NCBI GenBank assembly: GCA_024291935.2
Contig: CM044318.1
Coordinates: 84,465,501 to 84,529,500, forward strand
Length of the DNA: 64,000 nt
From: Okapia johnstoni
Lineage: Eukaryota; Chordata; Mammalia; Artiodactyla; Giraffidae
Reading direction: 5' to 3'
Shown: positions 34,737-45,380 of the stretch, piece after piece
How the letters are laid out: each line of letters starts with the position of its first letter
Position numbering within the stretch: the stretch's first letter is position 1
The notes under the pieces: generated by a model
Databases searched by the model: none
What the model was told of the DNA's origin: nothing
What the model saw: only the letters and a program-made list of their open reading frames with translations
Position numbers and translations under genes: made by a program

Positions 34737-34908
34737 TCAACACTTCGACCACCTGATGCAAAGAGTCAACTCACTGGGAAAGACCTTTGTGCTGGGAAAG
34801 ATTGAGAGCAGGAGGAGAAAGGGATGACAGAGGGTGAAATGGTTGGAGGGCATCACTGACTCAAGGGGCATGAGTTTAATAAAAATCCAGGAGATAGTGA
34901 AGGACAGG
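34737..34908 (+). mobile_element. BovB LINE internal piece, sense, both ends missing
   Basis: CAACACTTCGACCACCTGAT, AGACCTTTGTGCTGGGAAAG and GAGATAGTGAAGGACAGG. It stops before the normal BovB 3' terminus, so it is not a simple 5'-truncated insertion. Confidence 0.85.
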
Positions 34909-36001
34909 TGATGCCCAACCTCATGGTGTTCCTGCCACTCTGGTCGAATCCTCTCCAGCTTCCCTGGGTGGGGTCTAGAAAAATCAACAGCAGGTTTCCA
35001 GTGGGAGGCAGATAAGATGGAGGATGGGAGACCCCAAAGAGCTGGGGATGGCAAAGGGGAGAGAGAGACTCTTGCACCAAAGACTTTGGGGAGGATGAGC
35101 CCACAGCTTCCACCCAACCCGAAACACCGAGCATGATCCTCAAAGCGCAGAAGCCTCCTGACTACTGTGTCACCTGGCCTTGTGCCCGTTCAGGTGACTT
35201 AATTTGAACTTGAAAGGAATGCTTCCTCCTCTGTGGTGATTTTCCCAGTGGAGGTGCCCATTCTTCTACCAGCCAAGTCACTCTTGGCTTTAGGATGATG
35301 GCTGCAAGACCAGAGCTAGAAGCTCTTTGTCCTGAAAATGGCCATTCACTCATCCTGCTGGGCCAAACCTCACTGAGTGAGTCCACCCTCCCAGAGCTGT
35401 GCCTGGCAGGCACGCCGCTCGCCCAGCAGGCAGGTGACCAGGGGAGCTCAAGCCTGAAGCTCCAGGACTCCCCTTACCAGCATCTCCCAGCCTAGAGGTG
35501 GGTCTTTGAGAGATGATGCTCCACCAAGAATTGGAGCCTCGTGGGTAGTCTCAGGGGCCTGGGGCCTTCACTGATAGCAGTCTGATCCCATGAGGAGGGA
35601 AGAGGGCTGGTGCAGGCTCTCTGGAGGGCAATCCAGGACTGAGGAGCCCTGATCAATCTGGCCACTGTTCCTTGCTCCATTGTCCCCAAACGCACACAGG
35701 GACCTTAGCTGTTCAACATCCCATAGGTGCGCCTGGAGAGGCATGCCAAGACAGAGCTCCAGAAGAACTTTGGAGTGACGGCAAGGCCAGTGGACAGGCA
35801 GCTGCGATGCACACAGACCCACAGGGGCTGCAGCGTGACAGAGCTGCCTCCTTGGGAAACACCTCTAGCACGTGCCCTGGACGCAGCTGCTGTGACTGCC
35901 GGAGGGACCCGGAGCCAACACGCATGCGAGGGAGCCTTTTAGCAAGGTGTCGTTCACACGAGGGCAGTATGGGGCGGCCACCCGCTCCCTCCCGGCTTTG
36001 G

Positions 36002-36128
36002 TGGAAGCCAGGCATCCCGAGGGCCAGGAGGCCCGCCCAGGGCCCCTGCAGATGCGGAGGCAGCCTGCTGGGGCCGGCCCGTCAAGGGCACCACGACGAG
36101 CGACTTCGAAAGCCCTGACATTTACACA
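36002..36128. repeat. Direct duplication, copy A
   Basis: This 127-base unit and 36995-37121 align without gaps with 12 differences (115/127 identical), 11 of them transitions. Flanks on both sides are unrelated. GC-rich, with ends TGGAAGCC and ATTTACACA. I recognise no repeat family. On the plus strand both copies are open in the same frame (sharing GQEARPGPLQ and SKALTFTQ), which may be chance. Confidence 0.85.
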
Positions 36129-36994
36129 ATTTAGGCCTGTTCTGTTTATTCAAGGGCTTTTCCGTAAAGGGTGCAGGGCCCTTAGCGGCCGGATCTGTTA
36201 ATGCCTCATGCTTTTCGTGGCTCATGTGCCACTTCCAATGACTGTCAATGTTGACCTAAGTGAGAAACATCCAAACATGTTTATAGAGGAGACCATGGGA
36301 CCTCACGCCACGCGACTCCTGTCCTGTGGAGCAAAAGGAAGAATGATAACACCAGACTTGGTTTGTTGCTTTTTTTTTTCCTTCAAGTTGTGGCCTGTTT
36401 GGCGAGCCTTGTCGTGCACGTGGCTGTCGCCTTTCTGGGAGACTCGTTAGGTTCCCCTCTCCGAAAACATTGAAGGAAAGGCCTTCAGACAGATGATTAA
36501 GTCGGAGCTCTTGGCATCTGCATGTGGAATCAGTGGCTGTAATGTGAACATTTATTCACTGATTGGAGAAATACTTACTAGAGTTTTCTATGGGGTAGCA
36601 CATGTCACAAGCTGGAGATAGAGTCCTGGCCTCGTGGAACTGAACGTCTGCTGAGGAAGGTGATGGAAAAACAAGGACCCAGGTCGTGAGTCACCTGAAG
36701 AGGGACAGGGGAGTGATGCGAGCCCAGAGTCTGGGCTGCAGAGCCGGGCACAGGAGGCCAACGGGCAGGGCACAGTCAGGGACAGTGCGGCCTGCAAAGA
36801 AAGTGGCAAAGGGGTGGGCAGATCCTGGGTGAGGGGTAGAGACGTTCTGAAGAAACAAGAGAAGTTCGGGCATCTGATGAATTCTTCCACTCTAGACATC
36901 ACACTCAACACAAAACAAGGAGAAACACGGAAGGTGGGGGAAAACTGTGTGACACCAGAAGATGGACGGGGCTAGGCGACGAGGAATTCAAGCA

Positions 36995-37121
36995 TGGAAG
37001 TCGGGCATCCCAAGGGCCAGGAGGCCCGCCCGGGGCCCCTGCAGACGTGGAGGCAGCCTGCTGGGGCCGGCCCATCAAGGGCACTGCGACAATCAACTTC
37101 GAAAGCCCTGACATTTACACA
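36995..37121. repeat. Direct duplication, copy B
   Basis: Partner of 36002-36128, with start points 993 bases apart. Most differences from copy A are C/T or G/A changes, several at CpG sites, as expected from neutral decay. No target-site duplication or tail is visible at either end. Confidence 0.85.
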
Positions 37122-37888
37122 GGGTTCGGATCAGTGGAAAACCAACACTCTCTGGCAAAGTAGGTCTTTAAGCTGCCCCAAGACAGGGCATGACGTGCTA
37201 TGTCAAAAGAAGCCATTGGTTCCCGCCTCTTTTGTGGCCTTGGGCTTGTCTACCAAGGACATTAAATCAGCTGAAACTTTGGATGTGTCTACAGGAACCC
37301 ACCTGCTCCATCTCTCCACAGTGGGGTTTGCTGGTGGCATCAGTTTAACACACGCATCAGCTGCCATGTTGTATCAAGGTAGCTCACCAAGCTGCCAACT
37401 GAAATGGGTGGCGTTTGGTGTATAACACCTCTTCTGCAGTTATCTGGATCAAGTGAGAGGCAAACAGATATGGACTGAAAGGCAGAGGGGTTGAAACAGA
37501 AACAGACTTGATTGAGTGATAATACAGCAAGGCAATCACTGAATTAGTCATCATTGGGGTCCACTGTGGGCCAAGCTCTGCTCATCACCACAGGAGGGTC
37601 CAGGGGAATTGGGCAAGGATTTAAACTTAAAGGATGGAGATACCTGTGTATCTACTAATGCTTGAGGGATGGAGGTACCTAGGTAGCCCTCTAGCAAGGA
37701 TAATCTGAGCAGAGGCCCGGAAGTGGGGAAGCCAGGAGGTAAGAGCCTAACTAAGCAGACAACTTCAGGGCTAAAACAGAAGACAAGAGAGGAGCAAAGG
37801 GAAGGGAGAGCCCTGTTCCAGAAGTCCGAAAATAAGATTAGCGGCTGCAACATTGGACCTGGCCGCTGAGGACTCTTGGGAACATGTC

Positions 37889-37963
37889 TGTTGTGGCCCA
37901 AATATTTGTGACCACCCCCCCAGATTCATATGTGACATCATAGTTCTCAAGGTGATGGAATTG
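37889..37963 (+). mobile_element. MaLR LTR, left part of split copy
   Basis: GTTGTGGCCCAAATATTTGT, CCCAGATTCATATGTGAC and GGTGATGGAATT match the start of an MST/MLT1-type LTR. The copy is interrupted by BovB and resumes at 38201. Confidence 0.7.
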
Positions 37964-38200
37964 TTGTTCAGTCATTCAGTCGTCTTTGATTCTTTGCGGC
38001 CCCAGAGACTGCAGCACAGCAGGCTTCCCTGTCCATCACCAACTCCCAGAGCTTGCTCAAACTCGTGTCCATTGAATCAGTGATAGCATCAACCATCGCA
38101 TCCTCTGTCGTCCCCTTCTCCATCTGCCCTCAATATTTCCCAGCAACAGGGTCTTTCCCACTGAGTTGGCTCTTCGCATCCGGTGGTCAAAGTGTCGGAG
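37964..38200 (-). mobile_element. BovB LINE 3' fragment, antisense, nested
   Basis: TTGTTCAGTCATTCAGTCGT through CCAACTCCCAGAGCTTGCTC to CATCCGGTGGTCAAAGTG. It is inserted in the MaLR LTR and short for a BovB copy. Confidence 0.9.
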
Positions 38201-38290
38201 GTGGGGCCTCTGGGAGGGGCTTAGGTCAAGAGGGTGGAGCCCCCATGAATAAGATCGTTGCCTGTCCCTCTTCAATGGGGACAGTGACAT
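38201..38290 (+). mobile_element. MaLR LTR, right part of split copy
   Basis: AGGTGGGGCCTCTGGGAGGG, CTTAGGTCAAGAGGGTGGAG and CCCCCATGAATAAGATCG continue the LTR directly from the bases lost at 37963. The right end is unclear and may extend further. Confidence 0.75.
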
Positions 38291-39309
38291 CCTCTGAACT
38301 GGGAGGAAAGCCCCAGCTTCACGCCCAGCCTGGAACCCAAACTCGCTATGGGGCCAGCCTCCTCTGGGAACCACATGCCAGCACCTGTTCCAGCTGCCAG
38401 AGGAGCCAGCCTCCCAGGACCAGCCTGTGCACGAAGAGGCCGCCTTCAGAAGAGGATGGCGCTGTCACCGCTGAAGCGCCGGATGGAATCCCTCTGGGGG
38501 CCACTGATGGAGGAGCCCTGAGCAGGCTGCTGCCTGCCTGGGATGCTCCTTGCTGCGTGCAGGGAAGCCAGTAGCAGGAGTGCTGGGGCAGACTGAGAAA
38601 GTCAGAGCTAGGTCTGAAGTTCAGGGATTGAGGATTCCTGACTTCACCGTGGTCTCATCATCCCTACAGGTTTCCGGCTGTGCAAGCGCGTCCCGGAGGA
38701 GTTTTTGGAAGAGGGAAGTTTCTTCCTGAATGAGGATTTGGGCTCGATTATGTCCACCTCTGGGATTATTTCCTTCCAGGAAACCCAGGCCTTGGCTGGG
38801 AGGTGCTGTGGTTTCTCTGTGCTCTCAGCCTCAATGGCCCTCCCTTGGCTGCCTCAAGTGTATCAAATCCAAACACTTCTTCCTGTATCAACAAACAGAA
38901 ATACCTCTGCATCCTTGACTTAATTAGGGCCTGGAAAGACGGCTGAGCGCTATGTCAGTAAGTAAATTTCCCCCATTAACCTGCACATCTGTCATAGCTG
39001 CCTTTGTAAACTGAAAGTGACTGCAGAGTCTAAAGTAACTCTCTAGGTGAGAACTGGAAGATAAAGTCCAGATCAACAAAGCATTCATGCCTGACCACAT
39101 GAAAGGTCAGCTCCTGGAGGTAAGGCCCTGTCCAACTCCTTCTGGATGCTGGTTCAGGCCATCCTGTTGACGTGCCTGTTATGCATGTCCTTTCTGAGTG
39201 AGCTGGGCCTCCCACCTCCTTCAGTGAAATTTAGTTTTTTCCACAGCACTTCACATTACCTGACATGCTATATGTTTGTTTATTTAATTTTCGTCTGTTC
39301 CCCTCTCTC
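38291..39309. other. Single-copy stretch with a weak exon-like frame
   Basis: GC-rich to mixed. A splice-acceptor-like sequence precedes an open frame at 38669-38923, listed separately. Otherwise nothing recognised. Confidence 0.4.
38669..38923 (+). other. Weak exon-like open stretch
   Basis: A pyrimidine-rich tract ending CATCCCTACAG precedes an 84-codon open frame (GFRLCKRVPEEFLEEGSFF at its start) that ends at a stop near 38921. The first 30 codons look more protein-like than the rest. No family recognised and no donor clearly placed, so chance is likely. Confidence 0.15.
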
Positions 39310-39654
39310 TGCCATGGTTCTGTCAGGCTGCCAGTAGCAGAATGTCCCAGCCTGATTGGTTTAAACAATGGAAATTAATTTTCACACAGATCGAGGGGAC
39401 CGGAAAGTCCAGGACTGGTGTCTGATGAAGTGTTCTCCTAGCTCCTAGCCAGGTCTTCATGTGGTGGAGAGAGATTCCTGGTTGCTTCTTTTTTCATAAG
39501 GACATCATTTCTATAGGATCAAGGCTCCACCCATATAACCCCATACAACCCTAATACTTCCTTAAAGGGCCCACCTCCAGTAAAGCAGGTGTGGGGTTAG
39601 GATTTCAATATATGAGTTCCAGGGGAGAGGGCTGGGGGAAGGATACAATTCAGT
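39310..39654 (-). mobile_element. MaLR LTR (MLT1-like), antisense
   Basis: TTGGTTTAAACAATGGAAAT, TTTTCATAAGGACATC, CTTAAAGGGCCCACCTCC, GGGGTTAGGATTTCAATATA and ACAATTCAGTCCAAGC are in the antisense order of an MLT1-type LTR. Confidence 0.75.
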
Positions 39655-39778
39655 CCAAGCTCCTTGGGGGCAGGACTGTGTCTGTTTATCCATTGTATAG
39701 TCCCATCACTTAAAACATGTTTGGGTACATTGTAGATGCCTTAGAAATTTCTGTTGGATGAATGAACAAATAAAGAGT
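39655..39778 (+). mobile_element. L2 LINE 3' end fragment
   Basis: AGCTCCTTGGGGGCAGGACT, GTGTCTGTTTATCCATTGTA and TTCTGTTGGATGAATGAACA match the L2 3' terminus. Confidence 0.75.
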
Positions 39779-41479
39779 ACGTTTTGGGGGGAGAACAACC
39801 CTCTATTGTACCCAGAGCCATGCCTGGCAGTGGTGTCAAGGTGTATAAGGGTATCTCGTCCTACAGCTGGCACTCGGGGATTTTGGTGGCCCTGATGCCA
39901 AGGTTTCCCACCCACCTGGCCACCAGGCACAAGCTTCCTATCACCCATGAAGCCTCGGGGGTGGTACCTGCTGAGAGATCTACCTGTTCCTTCCTGCCAG
40001 CTTTGGGTCAGCACCCTCTGCCTCCTGGCACACAGGGCTTTACCACTTGTGTTCCTTTTCATGTCCTTGAGTCTGTTTAATCTTTACAGCAGCCCCCGAG
40101 GTCAGCCTCTTGATCAGCCTAAGTAGCAGACAGGGGTGGGGGCAGGAGAGGTTTGGGGAGGATGCTGAGCTGGAGGGAATCTCCAGGTTGGGGGGCAAAA
40201 CATGGTTCAGACTCAGTCCTTCAGACGTGGTCCCCGGATGGGTGGCTGTTACAGAGGATGCCCTGGACTGCAGGCGGGAAATCCTCCCACCGAGAGCTGC
40301 CTCTGCCTGTCAGTCCCAGGCCCCTTCGGCTCACCTCACCTCGGGAGGGGAGGGAATGAGTTCAGGCCCCAGGCAGCTCGGGCCAGCATGGGTTAGCTGT
40401 GCCCCCAGGCCCTCTGGCATCTTTGCCTATCCTGGGTCACCCAGGGAGCCAGCGGGACCCTCCAGCCTACCCCCAGGACCCCAGTGGGGTGCTTTGCATC
40501 TGGGCTCAGGAAGTCTAGAGGGAAAATTAAGACATGAGACAGGAATGGGGGTGGATCGGATAGACATAGCAGGCTACTCGGGATATTTTGGAATCAGGGG
40601 TCTCCCCAGAGCCCCTCAAATGCAGACAACTGCCAGCATTCTCTACCACAAGAAACCAAAGTGAGAGTCCGGCCAAGCGCCTGAGGCTGACCCCTGGGGG
40701 TCTACAGGACCCCCACAGCCTGACTGGACTCTCATCTGGGCCTGGCCGCCCGGCTGAGCAGGTTCTATCTCTGGACTCCTGTCTCCATCCTGCTGCGTTT
40801 AGTGGAAAGTTTCCTCCTTTGTGTTTACACCAGGAGTTCTTGCTTCGTTATTCAGAAAGTCTTTAAGCGGATGTGCAACCTAGTTAGCCTCATTAACATA
40901 TTTAAATCACAATTAATTGGAAAATTACAGTAAGGTGTGAGATGGGAATCGTTGCTTTCAAATGAGCGTCTAGCTTGTTGATGAAACCCAGTCGTTAGTG
41001 TCTTTCCAGGAAGTCTTCGGACCCCCAGCGGGGCTCGCGTGGATCCCGCACGTGTCAGCTGCACCTCCCGAAGTGTGGCTCTGCACCCCCACACCCTGTT
41101 TGGCCAGAAGCAGGAGTCTCCCACCTGAGGGGCCCAGGCTGCCCCGCAGTGGGGGTAGGTCGGGGACGGAGCCCTCGGGAGGGGAGGCGGGCAGGCGTCA
41201 GTTCAACAGCAGCGGGCGCCCCTGCCTTTTCCCAGGAGAGGTGCAGCCCTGGGGTCTGAGCCCTGCTCTCCGGGGTCTCGTCACCATAGTGTGGTTTCAG
41301 GACACGAGACGCGGCCCCCAGGGCGCCCCAGGGGGAGCTTTGTTTCCACTGGGGTTCCGGGCCAGAGGGGATGAACACGCCCACAATAACAGCGACAACA
41401 GGGAGCTCTGCAGAGGGCATCTCAGCCTCATTGTGGGTGGAGAGCTCCCGGGTGACCTTGTCGACTCCCCCCAGTGACC
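39779..41479. other. Single-copy stretch
   Basis: GC-rich, with an AT-rich block at 40850-40990 and a CpG-richer part at 40990-41340. A weak MIR-like trace lies near 40075-40130. No exon recognised. Confidence 0.4.
40850..40990. promoter_or_regulatory. AT-rich block, possible CNE
   Basis: CTCATTAACATATTTAAATC and CAATTAATTGGAAAATTAC. The stretch CCAATTAATTG on the minus strand includes an ATTAAT palindrome. Repeat-free between GC-rich flanks. Confidence 0.28.
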
Positions 41480-41580
41480 TCCAACAAAGTCACTGGACCT
41501 GAGACTCGGAGAGGTCACCGTGCTGGTAAAATCAGATGGCTGGGGTGTGAACCCACGCAGGCTGGCTCTCAGATCTAGGC
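41480..41580 (-). mobile_element. MIR SINE fragment, antisense
   Basis: GAGACTCGGAGAGGTCACCG and GGTGTGAACCCACGCAGGCT, with GGCTCTCAGATCT, match antisense MIR. Confidence 0.6.
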
Positions 41581-42424
41581 ATTCAAGCCCTGGGTTCTAC
41601 TGTTTCCTGCAAAGTGGCCCCATCTCTCTCCATCCCGGGGGAGACCCCGGGTGAGTGAGCCTCTGCCTGGACCAGGGACCTGTGAGGAGAGAGGATGCTG
41701 TGAGCACATGCAGTGGGCCCCGGATGTGGTCCTACAATAGCCAGACGCCCGACGGGCGGCTGGACTCTGGTCCAGAGCCCTTGGACTCACTGTGCAACAC
41801 CTCTCGGGCCGCCCAGGAACAGGAAGCCTCCTTCAGGATGGAAGGGGCCTGGGAAGGTGCAGAGGGGCTCGTGGGGCACCTGAGACAGGGGACTGGAGTG
41901 GCTGAGATACATAACTTGTTCCTCCGGCTTTGTGTGAACTGGCCCCGGACACTGCAGGTGCTAAATCAGTGTTGTAAGATGCCTGGAGGTTTCTAACTGA
42001 AGGCAGAGGGAGACCAGGAGCGGGGCCTGCTGTGGGGCATGGCGGCTTGGGGATGAGGGTGCTAGGCCCAGTGAGATGGGGTCTTGGCCCCAAGCAGCCC
42101 CGCCTTCTGCCAGGACCTTGTGGACCTGAGATCCTAGACTTCCCACCTGCTCCGTAGGCATCTGCCCCCCGTGGGGTTGGGAGAGGCGGCCCCCATCATT
42201 GACGGGGTGGCGTGGTCCTGCCTATGATGGAGGAGCAGACACTTGGACAAGCAGTGATCAGAGCACAGTGCAGGGGGATGCCGCCTGGGGGAGCATGGGG
42301 ATTTATTTCCCTTCCCACAGACGGGATAGGGAGGTGGGAGCATTTGTTTTCTCAGATTCCCCAAGTCACCCCGAGGGTTCATTTCCATCTGCAGCTGCCC
42401 TGCTCATGGCAAAGCTGAAGGTCC

Positions 42425-42570
42425 ACTGAAGTTTCTAGATATTTAACGCCTGCGCAATTAACCAATCGTGTTACGTAATGTGTTCCTTAATGCTCCATTT
42501 ATCTCATAATTGAACATTTGTGCTTTCTGTTAACGCGCATTGATTTTCACTTTTAAAAATTCCATTTGGA
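42425..42570. promoter_or_regulatory. AT-rich block, possible CNE
   Basis: GATATTTAACGCCTGCGCAA, TTAACCAATCGTGTTACGTA and CTCATAATTGAACATTTG. It retains several CpGs in an otherwise AT-rich segment, which can indicate constraint. Repeat-free. Confidence 0.3.
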
Positions 42571-43506
42571 AGTGTGAGAAACCTTGCAGATTCGAAGTGG
42601 GAGCGGCAGGGTGGGAGGCAGTCGGAAGGGTCAGGCCGGCTGCAGGCGGGCTCAGCGGCCTCCCTGGTCTGTTCCCAGCCTCCGGGGCCACGTGGGCACC
42701 AGCTCGCCTCACTCTCTGCAGCCCTAGTGCTGTCCTCTTTGTGGAGGGGGGCTGGTGAGCAGCCACAGGAAGGGCACACGGCTGCCCTGAGTGGGAAAAC
42801 AGATCAGAATTCAAACCAGGCAGTGGGAGTCTGGAGACCAGCCTGTGACCCTCCACCACGGCAGGATGCTGCCTTGGATGCCAGGTTCCTGTCCAGTGGT
42901 CCAGCGGCTTCTCCTTCCTGGCCATGCATAGCCCTGTCCTCCCGCCTCTCCCCACCAAGGAAGGCTAGATTCTGGCTCGAGGGGTGTCTGTTCCTCTCCG
43001 CAGCCCCTCATCTGGAGCAGCCTCTCCTCTCTCTCCAGACAGCAGGCTCCGGGCTGCCCGCGTGCAAGACTGCCTACAGACCGCACAGGCTCCCTCTCTG
43101 ATGAACCTGTCCTGATGCCGAGTGAAAGGCAGAAATCAATAGCGAACTTGGGGCTCCCCGTGCCCCTAAGGCCCAGAAGCCGCCTTCTCAGTCGACTGTC
43201 TTCCAGGCAGAGCCACCTGTAGGGAGATGTGAAGGATACATGAATTAATGAAAGCTCCCGCGGTTTTCACCTGCCTGCGCCCGCGCCTGCGTGTGTGCGT
43301 GTATGTGCCGTCCCTGGATGTCTGCACAGCCTGTTTCTGCATCCGTGCACCGGCCCATCCACACAGGAGCAGACAGGACGTCTGTGTGCTGCGGTGCACA
43401 TACATTTCCGTCCCCCGAGAGGGCTGTTGTGTGCAGATCTATAGATCTGAGTGTGTGCACCTGGGCTGGGTGTGTGCCTGTGTAGGAAATGAGGGTCCAC
43501 GGCAAC

Positions 43507-43554
<48 letters not shown>
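43507..43554. repeat. Long (TG)n microsatellite
   Basis: About 23 uninterrupted TG units, the longest pure dinucleotide tract in the window and likely to vary in length between individuals. Confidence 0.95.
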
Positions 43555-43556
<2 letters not shown>

Positions 43557-43675
43557 GAGTGCATGTGTATGCCATGTGGGTCTGTGGGTCTGATGTCTTT
43601 TCTTGGGTCTGAGCGTAACTGGGTATAGATTCATGAGCACTTGTGTAGAGTGTTGTATCTATACCCACGGACTGT

Positions 43676-43722
43676 ATGTATGCATATATACACATACATA
43701 TATGTGTATATATATGTATCTG
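43676..43722. repeat. Alternating AT/TG tract
   Basis: TGTATGCATATATACACATA followed by CATATATGTGTATATATATG. It is self-complementary and low in complexity. Confidence 0.8.
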
Positions 43723-44470
43723 TTGACTCAGGAAATGTGATTTACTCCGTGCTCAGCAGGCTGAGAAGTGGACTCATTCTAACCCCATGTCTGCATCAGC
43801 CATAGACCTGCCCCTCACCCTCACCCCTCCAAGCAGCCGTGACCACGCCACGGGGCCCCGTCACGCTGCCTGTCACTGATTTTCTGGGGATGGACACCTG
43901 AACCAAAGATGTCCGGGTTTCCTGCCCGTCAGAGACCTCTGGTCCAACAAGATGAACTGGGATAACGGGCTTGCTCTCCATGTGGCTGCAGCCTGTCCTT
44001 TGGTCACCGGCCTCTTTTCTTATCATCTGTGCCGCAGGTTAGTGATGGTGATCCAAACCAGGGGCTGCAACTCCTGCTGTGGTGACTAAAGAACCCCTGA
44101 AACCCGGAAGCCCAGCGGGCCCCAGCCCCTGTCAGCTCTGTCTGTGCTGGGATGTCCACGTCATCCCCTCACTGCCCCTCCTTGTGCACCCAGAGAAAGC
44201 TGGGGCCCCCCCGGGTGCAGGACCCCAGGGCTGGGTCCTCCCTGGCCTGCCCGGCCATGGGGATCGCAAGAGCTCAGCCATCCAGGAAAGCACCTGCCGC
44301 TCACCGCTCTGACCCCTTCCGCCTCGTCCTGAGAGTGCTTCGGTCGTCAAGAAGTCGTCAAGTGCATACATCACGGTGGGTGAGGCTGAGGTGGAGGAGC
44401 TGTTGGGTTCCCCAAAAGACAGTACACAGCTGCCTGGGGGACCTGCATCCAGGTCTGGTCTAACCATCAC

Positions 44471-44554
44471 CTCCGCCTTCAGTCTCTCCTGTTCAGTCAT
44501 TTCTTTCACATAATTCATTTCTTCAAAAATAGTAACTGGACCCCATGCAAACAC
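44471..44554 (-). CDS. Candidate internal coding exon, gene not recognised
   Basis: On the minus strand a pyrimidine-rich tract (TGCCTTTGTCTTCTCAG) ends at the acceptor, and the next base opens an 84-base, 28-codon segment in phase 0. Its translation begins VFAWGPVTIFEEMNY and continues VKEMTEQERLKAE. It is followed by GAG/gtgatg, a usable donor, also in phase 0. The frame stays open past this donor, and a second candidate donor (gtgagc) lies near 44291. Composition changes from AT-rich, glutamate- and methionine-rich coding-like sequence to random GC-rich sequence after the first donor. I recognise no protein family, and no neighbouring exon of the same gene was found. It could be a chance frame or a pseudo-exon. 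Confidence 0.3.
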
Positions 44555-44574
44555 CTGAGAAGACAAAGGCACAC

Positions 44575-44631
44575 ACAGACACGCACGTAGACATATACAC
44601 ACACAGACACACACACACACTCACACACAGT
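44575..44631. repeat. Imperfect (CA)n tract
   Basis: CA repeats with GA and TA interruptions, lying upstream of the candidate exon acceptor on the minus strand, where it reads as TG-rich. Confidence 0.8.
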
Positions 44632-44930
44632 GAATGCAATACCCAGACCCAAGACAGCCAGCCAGCAAGATCATCATCTTGGGAGAAATGTCATCACCTC
44701 TGAATCTGACAGGTGGATTGAGGGAAGCATTTGGTGCCCTGCCACCCCCTGTGCTTGACTTTTCACCCCACTCAGGCCCACCTGCCCAAAGGCATGCAGT
44801 GAGGCCTCATGTGCTCCTCACTGCGGGGCCCGGCTCACAGGAAACGGGCAGCCTGGCTTCTCGTGTGCACATGCTGACTTTGCACTCGTTAGGGAACTTC
44901 ACTCACCTTGTCCGGCTAGATCCAGAGTTA
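44632..44930. other. Single-copy stretch
   Basis: No gene, repeat or site recognised. Confidence 0.4.
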
Positions 44931-45380
44931 GTGGTAGGCCGTGTCACTTTCCTAGGATGGCTTTAAACAATAGGATTTATTCTCTAAATCCTATTAGAGA
45001 ATCCTCCTCCATTCGAGGGGCCAAATGTCTGAAAGTGAAGAATAGGCAGGGCCACGCCCTTTCTGATGGCTCTAGAGGAGGGTCTTTGCTTGCGTCATCC
45101 TAGCCAGTGACTGCTGCCAACCCTGGGCATCCTGTGCTTTTTCGATGCCTTATCCTAGTCTCTGCCTCCATCTTCATGTGGCATCATTCCTGTATGTGTC
45201 TGTGTGCACACCACCTCTCCTTACAGTGACCCCAGTCATCCTGGGTCAGGGCCCACCCTGATTCTAAGATGACCTCACCTCTACTTGATCACTCTTGCAA
45301 ACACCCTCTTTCCGAGTCAGGTCACATTGGCAGATTCCTGGTGAATGCATTTGTGGGGGACACTCCTCAAGCTAGTGCCT
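44931..45380 (-). mobile_element. MaLR LTR (MLT1-like), antisense
   Basis: GGATGGCTTTAAACAATAGG, ATCCTGTGCTTTTTCGATGC, GGTCAGGGCCCACCCTGATT, CTAAGATGACCTCACC and TGGTGAATGCATTTGTGGGG follow the antisense MLT1 order. It carries a perfect 11-bp hairpin at 44969-44995. Confidence 0.65.

Larger units (their letters stand above)
34909..37888. other. Single-copy stretch with a 127-bp direct duplication
   Basis: Carries the two copies listed at 36002 and 36995. An AT-richer part lies at 36110-36480, and possible old repeat traces at 36590-36660 and 37550-37830. No exon recognised. Confidence 0.4.
41581..44470. other. Single-copy, GC-rich stretch
   Basis: Contains an AT-rich block at 42425-42570, a long TG microsatellite at 43507-43554 and an AT alternating tract at 43676-43722. 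Open frames here show no family signature. Confidence 0.4.

Noticed and set aside
36002..37121. CRISPR-like or satellite array
   Set aside because: Only two copies about 1 kb apart, 127 bases each, with no short regular spacers. Not an array.
42574..43101. 175-codon open frame in GC-rich DNA
   Set aside because: GC-rich DNA has few stop codons. No motif or splice context supports it.
43245..43695. Overlapping frames encoding His/Thr or Cys/Val repeats
   Set aside because: Direct translation of the TG/CA microsatellite.
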